A stretch of 64,000 nt of DNA, taken from the NCBI GenBank assembly GCA_900466605.1, contig UBMU01000012.1:124001-188000 (forward strand), written 5' to 3'. Under the pieces are notes generated by a model. That model did not search any database, was not told where the DNA came from, and saw only the letters and a program-made list of their open reading frames with translations. This document shows, piece by piece, positions 54,314-63,972 of this stretch (the stretch's first letter is position 1; each line of letters starts with the position of its first letter). The DNA comes from Hyphomicrobiales bacterium. GTDB taxonomy: Bacteria > Pseudomonadota > Alphaproteobacteria > Rhizobiales > Rhizobiaceae. Made by a program: the position numbers and the translations under genes.

Positions 54314-56320
54314 TCAGATAAAATCTCGCGGGATAGACTGGTTCCAGCGGCGGGTCTTTACCAGCGTTCCGTTCTCGCTTGCCTCAAGGGTGCCTGAGAT
54401 CTGGAAGTTTTCGGCGTCGGAGTGCATTTCGGTTCGACTGGCGATTTCAATCATCCAGCCCTCCCGCCCCATCTCGTAAGTCTGGGTAAGCACATAGCGA
54501 GCCGAGAGGGGATCGTCGTCGCGGACGGTCAACTCCCGCTTCAAGCTGTGGCTGAGCTGGGTGCCGGTATCGGTAAAGCAAAGAACGCCCTCTCCGAAGA
54601 GGCCGCCAATCCCTTCTGTCACGTAAGTGGTTTCCCCAGTTACATGATCCTGGCTCGACCAGCGTCGGACACTGCCGGGATCAAGCTGGATGATCGGTGT
54701 CATTCGACCATGGGCTGGCGCTTCGAAGGTGATTGGTGTTTCTGCCGAGTTCCGGGGGCGAACCGGTAGTTCGAGCGCACTTTCTCCGGCCATAAGAGAC
54801 AAGGTTACGGCTGCCGGCGACGGCCATACCATTGGCCAGTAGCCGGTCGCGATCGAAAGGCGAATACGATGGCCTTTCTCAAACCGGTAGCCGCAGTCGT
54901 TGAGTTTAATTGCGATCTCGTAGATTTCTCCGGGGACAAGGGCTGTCGGCATCTCGTGGCTGTTGCGATGGTTGAGATTGAACACCTGGTAGCTCACGCG
55001 AGTAACCCGGCCATCCGGCAGAACGTCAGAAAGGCGCAAATTGACCTGTGCTACCGGCTGATCAACGGAGAATTTCAGCCTTGCGATCGGGGCGCCAAGG
55101 ATATCAACAGCTTCTTCCAAAATAGCGCCATCGAAGACAAGGGCGCCGCCGTCATCGAGGCGCTGGTCCGTCGGATGCTCGCCAATGCATCCCGTTGCCA
55201 TCCACTCCCCACCAGCCTTGCCATGGCTTTGCGGAGAGGAGACGGAAAGGACAGCTAAGGGTGATCCTGTTTCAGCAAGGCTGCGGTCGGCGCCGAGCGT
55301 GAGAACCTGTGGTGTGATCGTCGCGGAAGGCCAACTTTCCTCACCAACCCAGCGTCCGGGCGTAAACTCCCGAGTGCCGGTCGGTTCAATTGTGTCGCTA
55401 ATATAGGCGCGCAACATCGGCTCGTTCATGACCCCGCTGTCCTTGCCCTTCAGCCAGTGATCCCACCATCGAACTGCCTCCTGCAGGAACCCAATGGCAG
55501 GGCCGGGGGCACCATCCTGCGGATAGACATGCCCCCATGGACCAATAATCCCACGCCGTGGCACCTGAAGGTTCTCAAGAAGCCGAGGAACGGCATTCGT
55601 GTAGCTGTCGGCCCAGGCGCCAACTGCCAACACAGGACACTCGATTGATGACCAGTCCTCGCAAACGGAGCCATGCTTCCAGTAGTCGTCATAGCGCTGA
55701 TGCTCAAGCCAGAGCGCGGGGAAAAATGGTAGTTTTTCGAGGCGCTCGATCCAACGGCTACGCCATTCCTCGCCCACAATCTGAGGGTCGAGCGGACGGC
55801 TCTGGTAAGCAAGCATGATAGTGCCCCACCAGAGATTGTCGTTGAGCAGCAGACCGCCCATGTAGTGGATGTCGTCCGTAAAGCGATTGTCGGTTGAGTA
55901 TGCCGTGATGATCGCCTTCAAGGCTGGTGGACGGCGCGCTGCGACTTGCAGGCTATTGAATCCGCCCCAACTCTTGCCCATCATGCCGACGTTGCCATCG
56001 CACCATGGCTGCGACGCAATCCATGCGATTACTTCCAGCGCGTCATCCTGCTCTTGTTTCAGATATTCGTCGGCCATATGACCGTCCGATTCGCCCGTTC
56101 CCCGCATGTCGACGCGAATTGCCGCATAGCCGTTCTCGGCGAAATAGCCATGCATCGGTTCATCGCGACCACGTGTTCCGTCGCGCTTCCGATAGGGGAT
56201 GTACTCCAGAACTGCTGGTACCGGTGCCCCATCCGGTTCACTAGGCAGAAAGAGGCGAGCACCCAGGCGCACGCCATCACTCATCGTGATCCAGATGTGT
56301 TCTTGAATCGTCACGGTCAT
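54314..56320 (-). CDS. CocE/NonD-family hydrolase (X-Pro dipeptidyl-peptidase-like)
   Basis: A 668-residue serine hydrolase: N-terminal alpha/beta domain with DMRGTGESDG, nucleophile in MMGKSWGGFNSLQ, acid and His regions about 255-290 (GIIGPWGHVYPQ), a C-terminal jelly-roll from about 330 (LRLSDVLPDGRVTRVSYQVFNLNHR). It fits the CocE esterase / X-Pro peptidase family acting on amides or esters. It lies 30 nt downstream of the ABC ATPase gene and is likely its last operon member, so it may hydrolyse the imported compound. No signal peptide is seen. Confidence 0.92.
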   Translation of the reverse strand: MTVTIQEHIWITMSDGVRLGARLFLPSEPDGAPVPAVLEYIPYRKRDGTRGRDEPMHGYFAENGYAAIRVDMRGTGESDGHMADEYLKQEQDDALEVIAWIASQPWCDGNVGMMGKSWGGFNSLQVAARRPPALKAIITAYSTDNRFTDDIHYMGGLLLNDNLWWGTIMLAYQSRPLDPQIVGEEWRSRWIERLEKLPFFPALWLEHQRYDDYWKHGSVCEDWSSIECPVLAVGAWADSYTNAVPRLLENLQVPRRGIIGPWGHVYPQDGAPGPAIGFLQEAVRWWDHWLKGKDSGVMNEPMLRAYISDTIEPTGTREFTPGRWVGEESWPSATITPQVLTLGADRSLAETGSPLAVLSVSSPQSHGKAGGEWMATGCIGEHPTDQRLDDGGALVFDGAILEEAVDILGAPIARLKFSVDQPVAQVNLRLSDVLPDGRVTRVSYQVFNLNHRNSHEMPTALVPGEIYEIAIKLNDCGYRFEKGHRIRLSIATGYWPMVWPSPAAVTLSLMAGESALELPVRPRNSAETPITFEAPAHGRMTPIIQLDPGSVRRWSSQDHVTGETTYVTEGIGGLFGEGVLCFTDTGTQLSHSLKRELTVRDDDPLSARYVLTQTYEMGREGWMIEIASRTEMHSDAENFQISGTLEASENGTLVKTRRWNQSIPRDFI

Positions 56321-56350
56321 TATTCTTTCCAGGCTAAGGTAAGTTATTTG

Positions 56351-57964
56351 TCAGGCGGCTGTCTGGCCGCGCGACTTCAATACGTCGTCGAGCCAGTCAC
56401 GCCGAAGCTCCGGGACTGAACTGATGAGCTGCTCGGTGTAGGGTGCGTAAGGCGGTTTGAAAATCTCAGCGGTTGTCCCTTCTTCAACGACCTTCCCGTG
56501 CTGCATCACCATTGTCCGATCAGCAAGGCGCTTTACCACGCCAAGATCATGGGTGATGAAGAGGTACGAAACTCCCAATTCTTCCTGGAGATTTCGAAGT
56601 AGCTTCAGGATTTCCTCGGCCACAAGCGGATCGAGCGCTGACGTGACTTCGTCACAAATGATGAGGTCCGGCTTTGCAGCAAGAGCGCGCGCAATGCAGA
56701 CACGCTGTTTTTGCCCCCCAGAAAGCGCGCCCGGCAACCGCTCCGCGAAATCGCCCGGCAAGCCGATGAGATTGAGCAACCGAGCTACCTCGATCCTGCG
56801 CTGCACTTCCGTCATACCGAAATAGAAGGTCATCGGTCGACCGACGATCTCAGCCACCGTCTGCCGCGGATTGAGAGCAACATCGGGCAATTGATACACA
56901 AGCTGGATGCGCCGCAGGTCCTCGCGCGAGCGGCTGCGGTAGCTTGCGGCGAGGCGATGACCGTCTAGCTCGATCATTCCCGACGAGTGCGGGGGAAGGC
57001 CTGCAATAACGCGCGCAAGCGTTGATTTTCCGGAGCCAGATTCGCCGACCACCGCCAAGGTCTCGCCGCGGCGAATGTGGCAGGACACGTCGCTCAACAC
57101 CTGCTTCTTGCCATAATAGGCAACCGCGCTCTTCACTTCGAGAAGTACCGTACCGGCGTCGTGTGGTGAACGATCGCCCACAATGCTTGCCTCGCGTTCG
57201 GCCACGAGCTTACGGGTATAGTCCTCCTTTGGCGCCTCCAGCACCTCTTCAGCCGTGCCTAACTCGACCTTCCGTCCGTTGCGTAGCACCATGATGCGAT
57301 CGGCAATCTGTGCGACTACCGCCAGATCGTGGGTGATATAGAGCGCAGCAGTACCGTAGCGCTGGATGAGACTGCGCAGAAGGGCGAGAACCTCGATCTG
57401 TGTTGTGACGTCAAGGGCCGTCGTTGGTTCGTCGAGCACCAGAATGTCGGGCCGGCAGGACATTGCCATGGCAACCATCGCACGCTGGAGTTGGCCGCCG
57501 GAGACCTGGTGGGGATATCGGTTTGCGAACGCTTCCGGATCAGGCAACTGTAAAGCGGTCAGAAGTTCCAACATCCATATCTGCGCCTCGCCTCGATCCA
57601 TGAGGCGGTGGTACAGCGGCCCCTCCATGATCTGCTGACCGATACGCTTGGCCGGGTTAAAGGACGCAGCCGCACTTTGGGCGACGTATGCGATGCGAGC
57701 ACCGCGTGCAGCTTCGCGAGCGGCGCGCGTGCTATCCATCATCGACACCTCGCCAATCACGATGCGGCCGTCAGCGATGCGGCAACCGCCGCGACCGTAT
57801 CCCATTGCGGAAAGGCCGATCGTCGACTTGCCAGCGCCTGATTCGCCGATCAGTCCCAGGACCTCTCCTCGAGCAAGGTCGAGGTCAATTCGGTCGACCA
57901 GAGTTGCACCGGTCGGTGCCTTTACCACCAGCCCGCGGATGGAAAGTATCGTTTCTTCGCTCAT
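56351..57964 (-). CDS. Peptide-type ABC importer ATPase, DppD-DppF fusion
   Basis: A 537-residue protein with two oligopeptide-type NBDs: Walker A GESGAGKST and GESGSGKST, signatures VSGGQLQRAMVAMAM and LSGGQKQRVCIARAL, Walker B LVLDEPTTALD and LIICDEVTSALDP. DppD and DppF are usually separate genes. The ATG at 57964 overlaps the TGA of the permease gene (ATGA). The C-terminal YTEQLISSVPEL is the family's typical end. Confidence 0.95.
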   Translation of the reverse strand: MSEETILSIRGLVVKAPTGATLVDRIDLDLARGEVLGLIGESGAGKSTIGLSAMGYGRGGCRIADGRIVIGEVSMMDSTRAAREAARGARIAYVAQSAAASFNPAKRIGQQIMEGPLYHRLMDRGEAQIWMLELLTALQLPDPEAFANRYPHQVSGGQLQRAMVAMAMSCRPDILVLDEPTTALDVTTQIEVLALLRSLIQRYGTAALYITHDLAVVAQIADRIMVLRNGRKVELGTAEEVLEAPKEDYTRKLVAEREASIVGDRSPHDAGTVLLEVKSAVAYYGKKQVLSDVSCHIRRGETLAVVGESGSGKSTLARVIAGLPPHSSGMIELDGHRLAASYRSRSREDLRRIQLVYQLPDVALNPRQTVAEIVGRPMTFYFGMTEVQRRIEVARLLNLIGLPGDFAERLPGALSGGQKQRVCIARALAAKPDLIICDEVTSALDPLVAEEILKLLRNLQEELGVSYLFITHDLGVVKRLADRTMVMQHGKVVEEGTTAEIFKPPYAPYTEQLISSVPELRRDWLDDVLKSRGQTAA

Positions 57965-58788
57965 CTGTCGGCTCCCTGCATGGCGGTGCGGCTGGCAAGA
58001 AGCCAATCGACAACGAGGTTGACGCCAACGGTCAGGATCGCGATGGCACCAGCCGGAAAGAGTGGCGCGTAAAGTCCATAGAGGATGGCCTGCTGATTGT
58101 CCTTGACCATACCGCCCCAGTCGGCAAAGGGCGGCTGAATTCCAAGCCCAAGGAAAGACAGGCCCGCCACGAAAAGGAAGGTGAAGCAGAAACGCAAGCC
58201 AAACTCGGCAATCAGTGGCGGCAGGGTATTTGGCAGGATCTCTTTCCAGATTAGCCAGCCAAGCCCCTCACCTCTCAAACGGGCGGTTTCGGCATACTCC
58301 AGCACGTTTACGCCCTGTGCAACGATACGCGCCAAGCGAAAGACACGCGTGGAATCCAGAAGTGCAATCGTGATGACCAGCACCGGAAGCGACGAACCGA
58401 GCCCTTGCAGGACAACAAGTGCGGAGATCAGAACAGGGATGCACATGACGGTATCGACGATGCGCGACAGGATTGTGTCGATCCAACCGCCGAAGATTGC
58501 AGCTAGAAAGCCGAGGGGCACGCCGATGGCGAAGGAGAGCAGGGACGCAGATAGCGAAACGCCGATCGACATCTGGGCTCCAAACAGCAATCGAGACACC
58601 ATGTCACGACCGTTCTGGTCGAGACCGAACCAGAACTCGGCTGAGGGCGGATCGAAAGGTGCGCCAACGATCTGTTCCTGTCCATAAGGAGCGATCATCG
58701 GTCCGAGGACAAAGAACACAAGGTTCACGACGACGATTGTAAGGCCGATCCAGGCCGTAAGAGGAATGGACTTGCGGGTTTTGCTCAT
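57961..58788 (-). CDS. Peptide-type ABC importer permease (DppC-like)
   Basis: A 275-residue membrane protein with about six helices; the N-terminal segment is IPLTAWIGLTIVVVNLVFFVLGPMIAPYG, followed by the FWFGLDQNGRDMVSRLLFGAQMSIGVSL signature of DppC/OppC and the cytoplasmic EAA loop EYAETARLRGEGLGWLIWKEILPNTLPPL. The ATG at 58788 overlaps the DppB-like stop (ATGA); the open frame further upstream is a shadow of dppB. Confidence 0.95.
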   Translation of the reverse strand: MSKTRKSIPLTAWIGLTIVVVNLVFFVLGPMIAPYGQEQIVGAPFDPPSAEFWFGLDQNGRDMVSRLLFGAQMSIGVSLSASLLSFAIGVPLGFLAAIFGGWIDTILSRIVDTVMCIPVLISALVVLQGLGSSLPVLVITIALLDSTRVFRLARIVAQGVNVLEYAETARLRGEGLGWLIWKEILPNTLPPLIAEFGLRFCFTFLFVAGLSFLGLGIQPPFADWGGMVKDNQQAILYGLYAPLFPAGAIAILTVGVNLVVDWLLASRTAMQGADR

Positions 58789-59732
58789 CGGGGATGCCTC
58801 AGGCGCGGATTGAGCGCGATGGCAGCGACATCGGCGACGATATTGAGAATGACGTAGGCCGCGCCGAACACCATTGCAGCCGCCTGCACGAGGGGGAGGT
58901 CGCGCTTGGCAACAGCATCGACCATGAACCGGCCCAATCCATTGTAATTGAAGACCGCTTCGACCAGCACAACGCCGGTAATCAGGTAGGCAATATTGAA
59001 AGCGACCACGTTTACAATCGGGGCGGCCGCATTCGGCAGAGCGTGACGGGTGACGACGCGCTTGGTGCGCAGGCCCTTGAGATAGGCAGTCTCGATGTAT
59101 GCCTGGTCCATGACCGAAAGGACGGCGGTGCGCGTCATTCGCATCATCTGTGCCACGGTAACGAGAACAAGGGTCAAGGCGGGCAGGGCGGTCGCCTGGA
59201 GCCACTCTAGAAAACTCATGCCGTCATAGGTGTCCGCCAGGCTGGGCAACAGGTTGAACCGGATCGACAGAAAGAGGATTAGCAGCAGCCCAAGGAAATA
59301 CTCAGGAAGCGACACGAACGCCAACGCCAGGATATTGACGACACGATCAAAGAGGCTGCCCCGTTTGACCGCACTGACCAAGCCCAAGACGATTGCCATC
59401 GGAACACTGATGAGAGCGGCGAAAGCGGCGAGCGCCATCGTGTTCCAGAAGCGCGGCCAGAGCAGGTCTGCAACCGGCTGCTGGTTAGCAAGAGAGCTGC
59501 CGAGGTCACCGGTTACGAAGCCCGTCAGCCACATCACATAACGCTGCAGAACTGGTTGATCGAGGCCGAGCTGTTGGCGCAGAACCGAAAGCGATTGAGG
59601 TGTGGCGTTCTGGCCGAGGATTGCCGAGGCCACGTCTCCTGGAAGTAACTGGGTACCGGCGAATATCAACGCCGATACCAGAAGAAGGGTCAGGATCCCG
59701 AGGGCGATCCGCCTGAGGATGAGTTGAGCCAT
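58785..59732 (-). CDS. Peptide-type ABC importer permease (DppB-like)
   Basis: A 315-residue permease: N-terminal LRRIALGILTLLLVSALIFAGTQLLPGDVASAIL, the LGLDQPVLQRYVMWLTGFVTGDLG motif and EAA loop DQAYIETAYLKGLRTKRVVTRHALPN. The start shares bases with the stop of the binding-protein gene (TAATG), so translation is coupled throughout the operon. Confidence 0.95.
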   Translation of the reverse strand: MAQLILRRIALGILTLLLVSALIFAGTQLLPGDVASAILGQNATPQSLSVLRQQLGLDQPVLQRYVMWLTGFVTGDLGSSLANQQPVADLLWPRFWNTMALAAFAALISVPMAIVLGLVSAVKRGSLFDRVVNILALAFVSLPEYFLGLLLILFLSIRFNLLPSLADTYDGMSFLEWLQATALPALTLVLVTVAQMMRMTRTAVLSVMDQAYIETAYLKGLRTKRVVTRHALPNAAAPIVNVVAFNIAYLITGVVLVEAVFNYNGLGRFMVDAVAKRDLPLVQAAAMVFGAAYVILNIVADVAAIALNPRLRHPR

Positions 59733-61300
59733 TAGGATTCCAGCCAGACCTTTTCAGCAAGGCGAGCGCCCATGAAGTTGAACATGGGGTGCGTCGTTAC
59801 GCCCTTTAGTTTCTTGGACGTCGCATCGAGGTAGTCACCGAACATTGGTACCATCGCACCACCTTCATTGGAGATGAGCGCCTGCAGTTCGGCATAGATT
59901 TCTTTGCGCTTTGCTTTGTCCAGTAGCGCGCGGGCTTCGAGAAGCTTGGCGTCGAAGGCCTGGTTTTTCCAGTGGCTATCGTTCTGCGCCGAAGTGGAGG
60001 AATATGCGATCGTCAACATCTGGTCGGCTGTCGGGCGTCCACCCCAGTAGGACATGCAGAACGGTGCCTTCATCCAGACGTTGTCCCAATAGCCATCAGC
60101 CGGTTCGCGTTTGATCGAAACGTCGATGCCGCTTGCGGCCGCGCTCGTGCGGAAGATTGCAGCTGCGTCGACTGCTCCGGAAAACGCGGCGTCCGAGGCC
60201 GAAAGCGAAAGCTTGAGATTGTCGAGGCCAGCCTGCTTTAGATAGAACTTTGCCTTTTCGGGATCATAGGGGCGCTGCGGCAGATCGGTGGCGAAAAACG
60301 GATCCGTGCTCGGAATCGGATGGTCATTGCCGATGCGGCCGTAACCGCGTAGCGCCGTCTTCAAAAGCTGCTCGCGATCGATCGCGTGCTTGATGGCGAG
60401 ACGAATGTTGTTATCGGTGAAGGGTGTCTGCGTGCAGTCCATGAGGAAAGTGAAGTGCTGCCCGCCTGCCGATTGCACAATGTTGAGGTTCGGGTTGCGC
60501 TTCAAGAGGTCAACGGTCTTGAAATCCAACTGATTGATGGCATGAACCTGGCCGGACATCATGGCATTGGTGCGCGCGGAAATGTCGTTGATAACAATCA
60601 CTTCGACTGCGTCCACCCAGGCCGTATTCGGCTTCCAGTAGGCCTCATTGCGCTTGAACCGGGCGCGAACACCTGGTTGATAGCTGTCATAGACAAAGGG
60701 ACCGGTGCCTACGGGTTTATTGAAGTCCGTCCAGCCCTCCGGCACGACCAGAAAATGATAGTCGGACAGAATGTACGGCAGGTCTGCGTTGCCACTGGCA
60801 AGCACGATCTTCACTTCACTGTCGGAAACCTTGACCACGTCCGCAAGCTGGGCGGCGGTGGAACGTGCGGCCGATGTTGTTTCACCGCGGTGAAGGTTGA
60901 GGGAGTAAATGATATCGTCCGCAGTCAACGTCTTGCCGTTGTGGAACGTGACGCCCTGGCGAACCTTGAAGGTCCATTCCATTGCACCGGGCTTTGTTTC
61001 CCAGCTCTCAAAGAGTTCCGGAATGGCATTGTTGTTGGCGTCGATTTCAACGAGCCCGTTCATCAGCATATAGGCTTGGTTGACCGGCACCCAGTCCTTG
61101 AGAATGCGCGGGTCAAAATTGTCTGTCGTGCTGCCGCCGCCAATGCCAAGCTTAAGGACGCCGCCCTTTTTGGGTTTTTCATCGCCAGCCGCCAGAGCAG
61201 GCATGCCAAATAGTCCGCTCGCCGTCGTTACGCCGAGGCTCGCAGAACCGGCCATGAAGGTGCGGCGCGTCAATTCAAACATTGTCTTGTTCTCGGACAT
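59732..61300 (-). CDS. ABC importer periplasmic substrate-binding protein (SBP_bac_5 family)
   Basis: A 522-residue solute-binding protein with a Tat-type leader (FELTRRTFMAGSASLGVTTASG) and cleavage near ALA-AGDE. Family 5 features are the FDPRILKDW block, MEWTFKVRQGVTFHNGKTLTADDIIYS, and VGTGPFVYDSYQPG. Family 5 binds oligopeptides, nickel, glutathione and some antibiotics or glycosides; the specificity is not readable. The ATG at 61300 has AAAGGGA upstream. First gene of the operon. Confidence 0.94.
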   Translation of the reverse strand: MSENKTMFELTRRTFMAGSASLGVTTASGLFGMPALAAGDEKPKKGGVLKLGIGGGSTTDNFDPRILKDWVPVNQAYMLMNGLVEIDANNNAIPELFESWETKPGAMEWTFKVRQGVTFHNGKTLTADDIIYSLNLHRGETTSAARSTAAQLADVVKVSDSEVKIVLASGNADLPYILSDYHFLVVPEGWTDFNKPVGTGPFVYDSYQPGVRARFKRNEAYWKPNTAWVDAVEVIVINDISARTNAMMSGQVHAINQLDFKTVDLLKRNPNLNIVQSAGGQHFTFLMDCTQTPFTDNNIRLAIKHAIDREQLLKTALRGYGRIGNDHPIPSTDPFFATDLPQRPYDPEKAKFYLKQAGLDNLKLSLSASDAAFSGAVDAAAIFRTSAAASGIDVSIKREPADGYWDNVWMKAPFCMSYWGGRPTADQMLTIAYSSTSAQNDSHWKNQAFDAKLLEARALLDKAKRKEIYAELQALISNEGGAMVPMFGDYLDATSKKLKGVTTHPMFNFMGARLAEKVWLES

Positions 61301-61553
61301 TTGGTCGTTCCCTTTGTTTACGGCAGTGGCGCCGTCGAAATTTTATGCGGCTGGCCTAGCGCACAACAGGAGGCGTGACTAGACCGGCAAATTGCCCGTC
61401 CGGTATGACTTTTAATCATGAGGTCATGCGTGTTGCGAGCGTTGGCTTTTTCGTCAACCGCGATAAAGGAGCGCCTCACAGAGCAATCGGATGATGCCTT
61501 TCGCTCGATATAGTTCGTCCATTTTTTACGCCATATCGATCCTGGAGGATCAA

Positions 61554-61802
61554 ATGAGTCTGCCGGATGTCGTCGGCCTAATCGGCGCTGTCTTTTACCT
61601 CGCAGCCTACGCGTTGCTTCAACTGCACATCCTCACCGTTGAAGACAGCAGGACAACCCTGCTGAATGTCCTTGGTGGAATTTGCCTGATCTATTCGCTT
61701 TCCTGCAATTTTAACCTTGGGTCACTGGTGACTCAAATCGCTTGGCTGATTTTTACGCTCATCGGCTATGTGCGCTTCCGTGTCGGGCGCGCCCGTCAAT
61801 AA
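61554..61802 (+). CDS. CBU_0592-family small membrane protein
   Basis: An 82-residue protein with three hydrophobic segments (VVGLIGAVFYLAAYALLQL, TLLNVLGGICLIYSLS, LVTQIAWLIFTLIGYV) matching the CBU_0592 membrane family. Function unknown. RBS GGAGGATCAA precedes the ATG at 61554. It is divergent from the binding-protein gene and ends 22 bp before the convergent LysR gene. Confidence 0.82.
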   Translation: MSLPDVVGLIGAVFYLAAYALLQLHILTVEDSRTTLLNVLGGICLIYSLSCNFNLGSLVTQIAWLIFTLIGYVRFRVGRARQ

Positions 61803-61824
61803 ATGCAGGCGTCAGTGGCGGGGC

Positions 61825-62730
61825 CTATGATCTCATATCATCGTAGCTACCGCCATTGCTTGCTATCAACCACTCGGAAACTTCTCGTACTATTCTACGT
61901 TGATGCCGATCTGCCGGACGCATGAGGTAGAAATAGGCGTCTGATCGCATCAGGTGGGTGTGAACTGGTATAAGTGTTCCATTTTCAAGCTGCTCGCGGA
62001 TCAGCCATGTCCAACCCAGCGCGATGCCAAGCCCCTGTGCGGCAGCAGCAGCGCACAGGCCATAGTCGCCAAGGCGCCATTCCAATGTATTCGCGGGGGG
62101 CCGCAATCCTGCGTCCCGCCACCAATCCGGCCAACCCTGCCATTCGCGCATCGCGTCCTCGATCGAGATCAGAAGCGGCGCTTCAATATCCATAATGTTG
62201 GGCGTTCCGGCAGCGGACACTGGTACGATTTCTTCGCGGGCAAGCACAGTCAGATTGACGCCGATCGGTCGCTCCTTTCTGTAGAATAGGGCCAAGTCGA
62301 ATTCATCGAGGCGCAGGTGTGCGACATCGTCTGTGACTCGCAAGCGAACTTCGATTCCAGGGATGTCTGCCTTCAACTGAGCGAGACGCCACAAAAACCA
62401 TTGGTCCGCGATACCACGCGAGCACGCGATCGTGATCTGACGGGCTCCCGACCAGGAACGCAATCCGTCGGTCACCGAACCCAGCTCGCCAAGCAACCTG
62501 CTTACGTCCGCAGCATAGCTCTCGCCGATCGAGGTAAGCTGCACGCCAGAGGGCAAGCGTACAAAAAGCTTGGAGCCGATGAAAGCCTCAAGCTTGCCTA
62601 TCTGACGACTGACGGCGCTTTGCGTCAGCCCCATTTCGTTGCCTGCGCGGGAAAAACTGCCCAAACGCGCAGCGCGATCGAACACGACAAGTGCGTTCAA
62701 CGGCGGCATGGAGGATCGCCCGGCAGCCAT
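61825..62730 (-). CDS. LysR-family transcriptional regulator (GcvA-like)
   Basis: A 301-residue LysR protein: HTH LNALVVFDRAARLGSFSRAGNEMGLTQSAVSRQIGKLEAFIGSKLFVRLPSGVQLT and an inducer domain with ITIACSRGIADQWFLWRLAQL, PLLISIEDAMREWQGW and GLCAAAAAQGLGIALGWTWLI, typical of the GcvA/TrpI subgroup. The ATG at 62730 has GGAG at 7 nt; the frame is open to 62850 without homology. It may regulate the peptide ABC operon. Confidence 0.92.
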   Translation of the reverse strand: MAAGRSSMPPLNALVVFDRAARLGSFSRAGNEMGLTQSAVSRQIGKLEAFIGSKLFVRLPSGVQLTSIGESYAADVSRLLGELGSVTDGLRSWSGARQITIACSRGIADQWFLWRLAQLKADIPGIEVRLRVTDDVAHLRLDEFDLALFYRKERPIGVNLTVLAREEIVPVSAAGTPNIMDIEAPLLISIEDAMREWQGWPDWWRDAGLRPPANTLEWRLGDYGLCAAAAAQGLGIALGWTWLIREQLENGTLIPVHTHLMRSDAYFYLMRPADRHQRRIVREVSEWLIASNGGSYDDMRS

Positions 62731-62921
62731 ACTGTTCTCCAACTGTGATTGCGCGGCAGCTAACATGACGGTGAGAGCAATACAATCCAGCCGCTGAACT
62801 GGCTTACGTGTCGGCCAAGTTTTGATCGACAGGCCACCACCAGCTTTCACGGTCTCGGTTTTTCCACGCGCCGCTAGGTAGTATCAGGCCGATTCTTATC
62901 CCCCAATGTGCGTGCGCCCGA

Positions 62922-63197
62922 ATGGAAAACAAGCAATCACGCCGCCTCATGAGAATAAGTCCAAATAGGAACAAAGTGCGAACGATCTCTTGTGTTTCGT
63001 CTCGAGGTTTTCTAGATGTTGCCTTCGTACCAAGCTCCGGAGATTTTCAGTTGACCGTGAAACTTCTAAGAGATCAGCGACAACTGGCGCTAAGTAAGCT
63101 TTCCTTACTCAACGACGATCACCCCCTTCGCGAAAAATACCGCGAATGGATCGAAGAGCTGAATAGAAAAATCGAGCAAGCGAACACATCAACCTAG
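62922..63197 (+). CDS. Hypothetical small protein (91 aa)
   Basis: Basic N-terminal half, then a helical C-terminal half (DFQLTVKLLRDQRQLALSKLSLLNDDHPLREKYREWIEELNRKIEQA) that is protein-like. No clear ribosome site and no recognised family. It is divergent from the LysR gene. Moderately doubtful. Confidence 0.4.
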   Translation: MENKQSRRLMRISPNRNKVRTISCVSSRGFLDVAFVPSSGDFQLTVKLLRDQRQLALSKLSLLNDDHPLREKYREWIEELNRKIEQANTST

Positions 63198-63490
63198 TTA
63201 GCGACAGGGATATTCTGGTGCCGGTGTCCTCGATTCCTGCACGCTGCCGAAGGCACGAGGCTGGTTCCAGGTGAACATGCGTGAGGCAGTCGCGATCCGC
63301 GATGACCTTCTTCCGATCGTTGCCCATGCACAGGTTCCATGGTTTGGTTCGCTCAATTGACGATCCTGGACATTCGCGGGAGCGGCCACCATTTTGGGGG
63401 CTCGCTCCTATGCGCTTGACCGTCCGTCGGCCTGTCTATGGGAAGTCAGCACATACCGCATACTCACAGTGCATGAGAGAATGAAGCCGG

Positions 63491-63865
63491 ATGCCATTTT
63501 ATCTAGTAACCCAGACGTCGCTTATCGAGGCCAACGACGAGCATGCTGCCGCAGAAACGGCTTTGGAAAAGATCACAACTGCGCACGTCGTTTCCTTCGC
63601 AGTAAGGCTCAACGAGGACGATACCACTTACCTGACCATTTCCCGCTCTGAAGATGCAGGTCAAAATTTGCCGCAAGCGGGTTGTCTTGCCCGGGAGGCA
63701 AGCTTGTCAGGTCCGATCCTCACCACGAGGGGTGAGGTTCATGCGCCTGACACGGGTGAGCCGGCGTCCAAACCTACCGTTCGTTTGGTGGTGCCGGCGA
63801 CCGCCGTATTTGCTCTTGTCGTAATGGGTGCGTCCATCGGCTTTATCTGCGGGCTGGTACTCTAG
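63491..63865 (+). CDS. Small rhizobial protein with C-terminal membrane anchor
   Basis: A 124-residue protein beginning MPFYLVTQTSLIEANDEHAAAETALEKI, a start I have seen in hypothetical rhizobial proteins. The C-terminus is one membrane helix (VRLVVPATAVFALVVMGASIGFICGLVL), which would tether a small cytoplasmic domain. A rho-independent terminator follows 23 nt after the stop. Confidence 0.7.
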   Translation: MPFYLVTQTSLIEANDEHAAAETALEKITTAHVVSFAVRLNEDDTTYLTISRSEDAGQNLPQAGCLAREASLSGPILTTRGEVHAPDTGEPASKPTVRLVVPATAVFALVVMGASIGFICGLVL

Positions 63866-63888
63866 TATTTGCCTCACGTTTGCTTAAT

Positions 63889-63907
63889 CCGCATCCAGAT
63901 GCGGTTT
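63889..63907 (+). terminator. Terminator of the last small gene
   Basis: Perfect CCGCATC-CA-GATGCGG stem followed by TTT. Confidence 0.75.
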
Positions 63908-63958
63908 ATCCGTTTCTGCCCAAATGCAGCTGTCGCCCGCACTAAAAAAGCGGCTGAG

Positions 63959-63972
63959 TGAAATATATTTCA
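63959..63972. promoter_or_regulatory. 14-bp perfect palindrome TGAAATATATTTCA at the window edge
   Basis: AT-rich dyad, 28 bp before the end of the window. Could be an operator for a gene beyond the edge, or chance in an AT-rich promoter. Confidence 0.3.
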
